Source of the DNA: Ignavibacteriaceae bacterium
GTDB lineage: Bacteria > Bacteroidota > Ignavibacteria > Ignavibacteriales > Ignavibacteriaceae
DNA: 64,000 bases
Direction of reading: 5' to 3'
NCBI GenBank assembly: GCA_013388545.1
Contig: JACAFB010000002.1
Span: forward strand, 110,260 to 174,259
Shown here: positions 62,817-64,000 of the stretch, in pieces
Layout: each line of letters begins with the position of its first letter
Position numbering within the stretch: the stretch's first letter is position 1
Translations under genes and position numbers: made by a program
Notes under the pieces: model-generated
The model's input: only the letters and a program-made list of their open reading frames with translations
Database searches by the model: none
What the model was told of the DNA's origin: nothing

Positions 62817-64000
62817 ATGAAAGAAAAAACATTTGTAATCGTTGATGCAATGGCCATGGCTTATAAAGCTTATTTTGCATTCATTAACCGCCCGCTGAAA
62901 ACTAAAAAAGGTGAACCGACTTCTGCTGTATATGGTTTTGTTAGTCAGATGTTAAAAGTACTGGAAGATCACAAACCGGATTACATTGCCGTTGCAACCG
63001 ATTCAAAAGAAAAAACTTTTCGTCACGAGAAATATGAAGCATACAAAGCAACCCGCCTCGAAATGCCGGAGGATATGATTCCTCAAATAGGAAGAATAAA
63101 AGAAATAGTCGAGTTGATGAATATTCCTCTTTACATACTTCCCGGTTATGAAGCTGATGATATAATCGGAACTGCTGTAAGGCTTGCTGAAAAAAAAGGA
63201 ATGATTTCTTATGCAATAACTCCCGACAAAGATTATATGCAGCTTGTTACTGAAAAAACTATCGTTGCAAAACCGGGCAGAAGTACAGATGAAGTAGTTT
63301 TCTTTGATGAGAAAAAAGTAAAAGAACATTATGGCTTTGAACCAAAATATATGATAGATTACCTCGCACTGGTTGGCGATAGTTCAGATAATATTCCAGG
63401 TGTTAAAGGTATTGGTGAGAAAACAGCTCTTCCATTGATTCAACAATTCGGAACGATTGAAAATATTTATAAGAATCTTGACAAAGTTGATAAGCCTCCG
63501 GTCAGGAAGAAGCTTGAAGAAAATAAAGAGAATGCTTTCCTTTCCAAGGAACTAGTTACTATTAACTGCAATGTTCCAATGAATTTAGATTTCGAAAAAG
63601 CGAAGTTTGAGAAACCCAGGTTTGATGAGCTGCGCGATTTGTTTATTGAACTTGAATTCAAAAATCTTTACACACGACTGCTGAAAGTTTATAATCACGA
63701 TGAACAGCAGAAAGTCATTACAAATGAAGAACTATTCACAGCAAGTACCTTCAATAAATCCAAATCAAAATATGAACTAATCACAACTAAAAAAGAAGCA
63801 GAAAAACTTGCAGAACAATTGAATAAGGTTTCTTTATTTGTTTTCGATACGGAGACTGACTCTCTTAATCCATTTGAGTTGAATATTCTTGGTGCTTCAT
63901 TTTCAACAAATGCTGGCGAAGGATATTTTGTAGCAATTGATCCCGGCAGTAAAATCTTCTCCGATGGAAAGAAGCGTTTACCGGTTGATGATTTCAAAAA
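62817..64000 (+). CDS. polA: DNA polymerase I, partial (5' nuclease and start of 3'-5' exonuclease-like domain)
   Basis: 394 codons to the window edge. The 5' nuclease (FEN/XPG) domain spans about residues 1-290 with FVIVDAMAMAYKAYFAF, LPGYEADDIIGT, TPDKDYMQLV and GDSSDNIPGVKGIGEKTA. Residues after 315 begin the 3'-5' exonuclease domain with FVFDTETDSLNPFE, where the Asp/Glu pair is present, suggesting proofreading may be retained. It fills Okazaki gaps and repair patches. The polymerase domain lies outside the window. Confidence 0.95.
   Translation, partial: MKEKTFVIVDAMAMAYKAYFAFINRPLKTKKGEPTSAVYGFVSQMLKVLEDHKPDYIAVATDSKEKTFRHEKYEAYKATRLEMPEDMIPQIGRIKEIVELMNIPLYILPGYEADDIIGTAVRLAEKKGMISYAITPDKDYMQLVTEKTIVAKPGRSTDEVVFFDEKKVKEHYGFEPKYMIDYLALVGDSSDNIPGVKGIGEKTALPLIQQFGTIENIYKNLDKVDKPPVRKKLEENKENAFLSKELVTINCNVPMNLDFEKAKFEKPRFDELRDLFIELEFKNLYTRLLKVYNHDEQQKVITNEELFTASTFNKSKSKYELITTKKEAEKLAEQLNKVSLFVFDTETDSLNPFELNILGASFSTNAGEGYFVAIDPGSKIFSDGKKRLPVDDFK

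Noticed and set aside
62941..63997. Several minus-strand open frames within polA
   Set aside because: Their sequences are compositional shadows of the 5' nuclease and exonuclease coding strand, which carries clear motifs.
1..64000. CRISPR arrays, insertion sequences, rRNA operon, toxin-antitoxin pairs
   Set aside because: No regularly spaced repeats, transposase or rRNA sequence were found on reading both strands; the region looks like stable core chromosome.

Overview
This 64 kb window is AT-rich (roughly one third G+C by eye), densely packed bacterial chromosome. Gene content points to the Bacteroidota/Chlorobi/Ignavibacteria group, and most likely to an Ignavibacteria-like organism. The pointers are a secreted S8 protease with a type IX-like C-terminal sorting tail, an ExbB-ExbD-ExbD set, a DUF2795 acidic mini-protein, a folP-cdaA pair, a PASTA-rpe pair, a Wzi-like outer-membrane protein, and a YbeY whose third metal-site His is Asp. 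The lineage is an inference from content, not from a marker tree. Nearly everything looks like core chromosome: I see no insertion sequence, prophage, integron, CRISPR array or rRNA operon. There is one tRNA (Pro, GGG).

Layout. 1-411 is the N-terminal part of a minus-strand NFACT/RqcH-like gene. 533-11771 (+) carries a POT-type transporter, PASTA protein, rpe, folP, cdaA, a glycosyltransferase, a CHAD protein, a metallo-beta-lactamase-fold hydrolase, parA-parB, two membrane proteins and nadB. ppx (-) overlaps the end of nadB. 12729-22265 (+) holds a membrane protein, a conserved 90-aa protein, aroQ, a MerR regulator, tRNA-Pro with a strong terminator, purF, a 1408-aa S8 protease, pgsA, ftsY and a small membrane protein.

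22329-47894 is an almost unbroken minus-strand run. In transcription order it contains ssb; CNNM/CorC, a linker protein, an MCE protein, gamma-glutamyltranspeptidase and acpS; a small membrane protein; an HNH protein with a problematic start; trpS-scpA-scpB-rluB-dacB-lysS; DUF2279, a glycosyltransferase, a Wzi-like protein, an S41 protease, DUF3108 and a gamma-carbonic anhydrase fold; ybeY-xerD-hpf-hprK; an M23 peptidase; DUF2795 and holB; then thiolase and 3-hydroxyacyl-CoA dehydrogenase.

48250-50607 (+) is a three-gene island of pilin-like membrane-anchored proteins divergent from ssb, the least explained part of the window. 50612-62686 (-) carries a SPOR lipoprotein, a GDSL/SGNH lipoprotein with a FadL-like channel, BCCP with biotin carboxylase, mutS2-cvpA-yqeY, exbD-exbD-exbB, an SDR enzyme and a secreted EEP-family nuclease. 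polA (+) runs off the right edge.

Genes commonly overlap by 4-30 bp, so translational coupling is probably widespread. TTG and GTG starts are frequent. Readable promoters are few; the best are sigma-70-like with 17-bp spacers (before 533, 26745 and 41936). Functional themes are envelope and peptidoglycan work (dacB, M23, S41, SPOR, PASTA, ExbBD, MCE), chromosome handling (parAB, scpAB, xerD, ssb, holB, polA, mutS2), c-di-AMP and HPr-kinase signalling, and fatty-acid or CoA chemistry.
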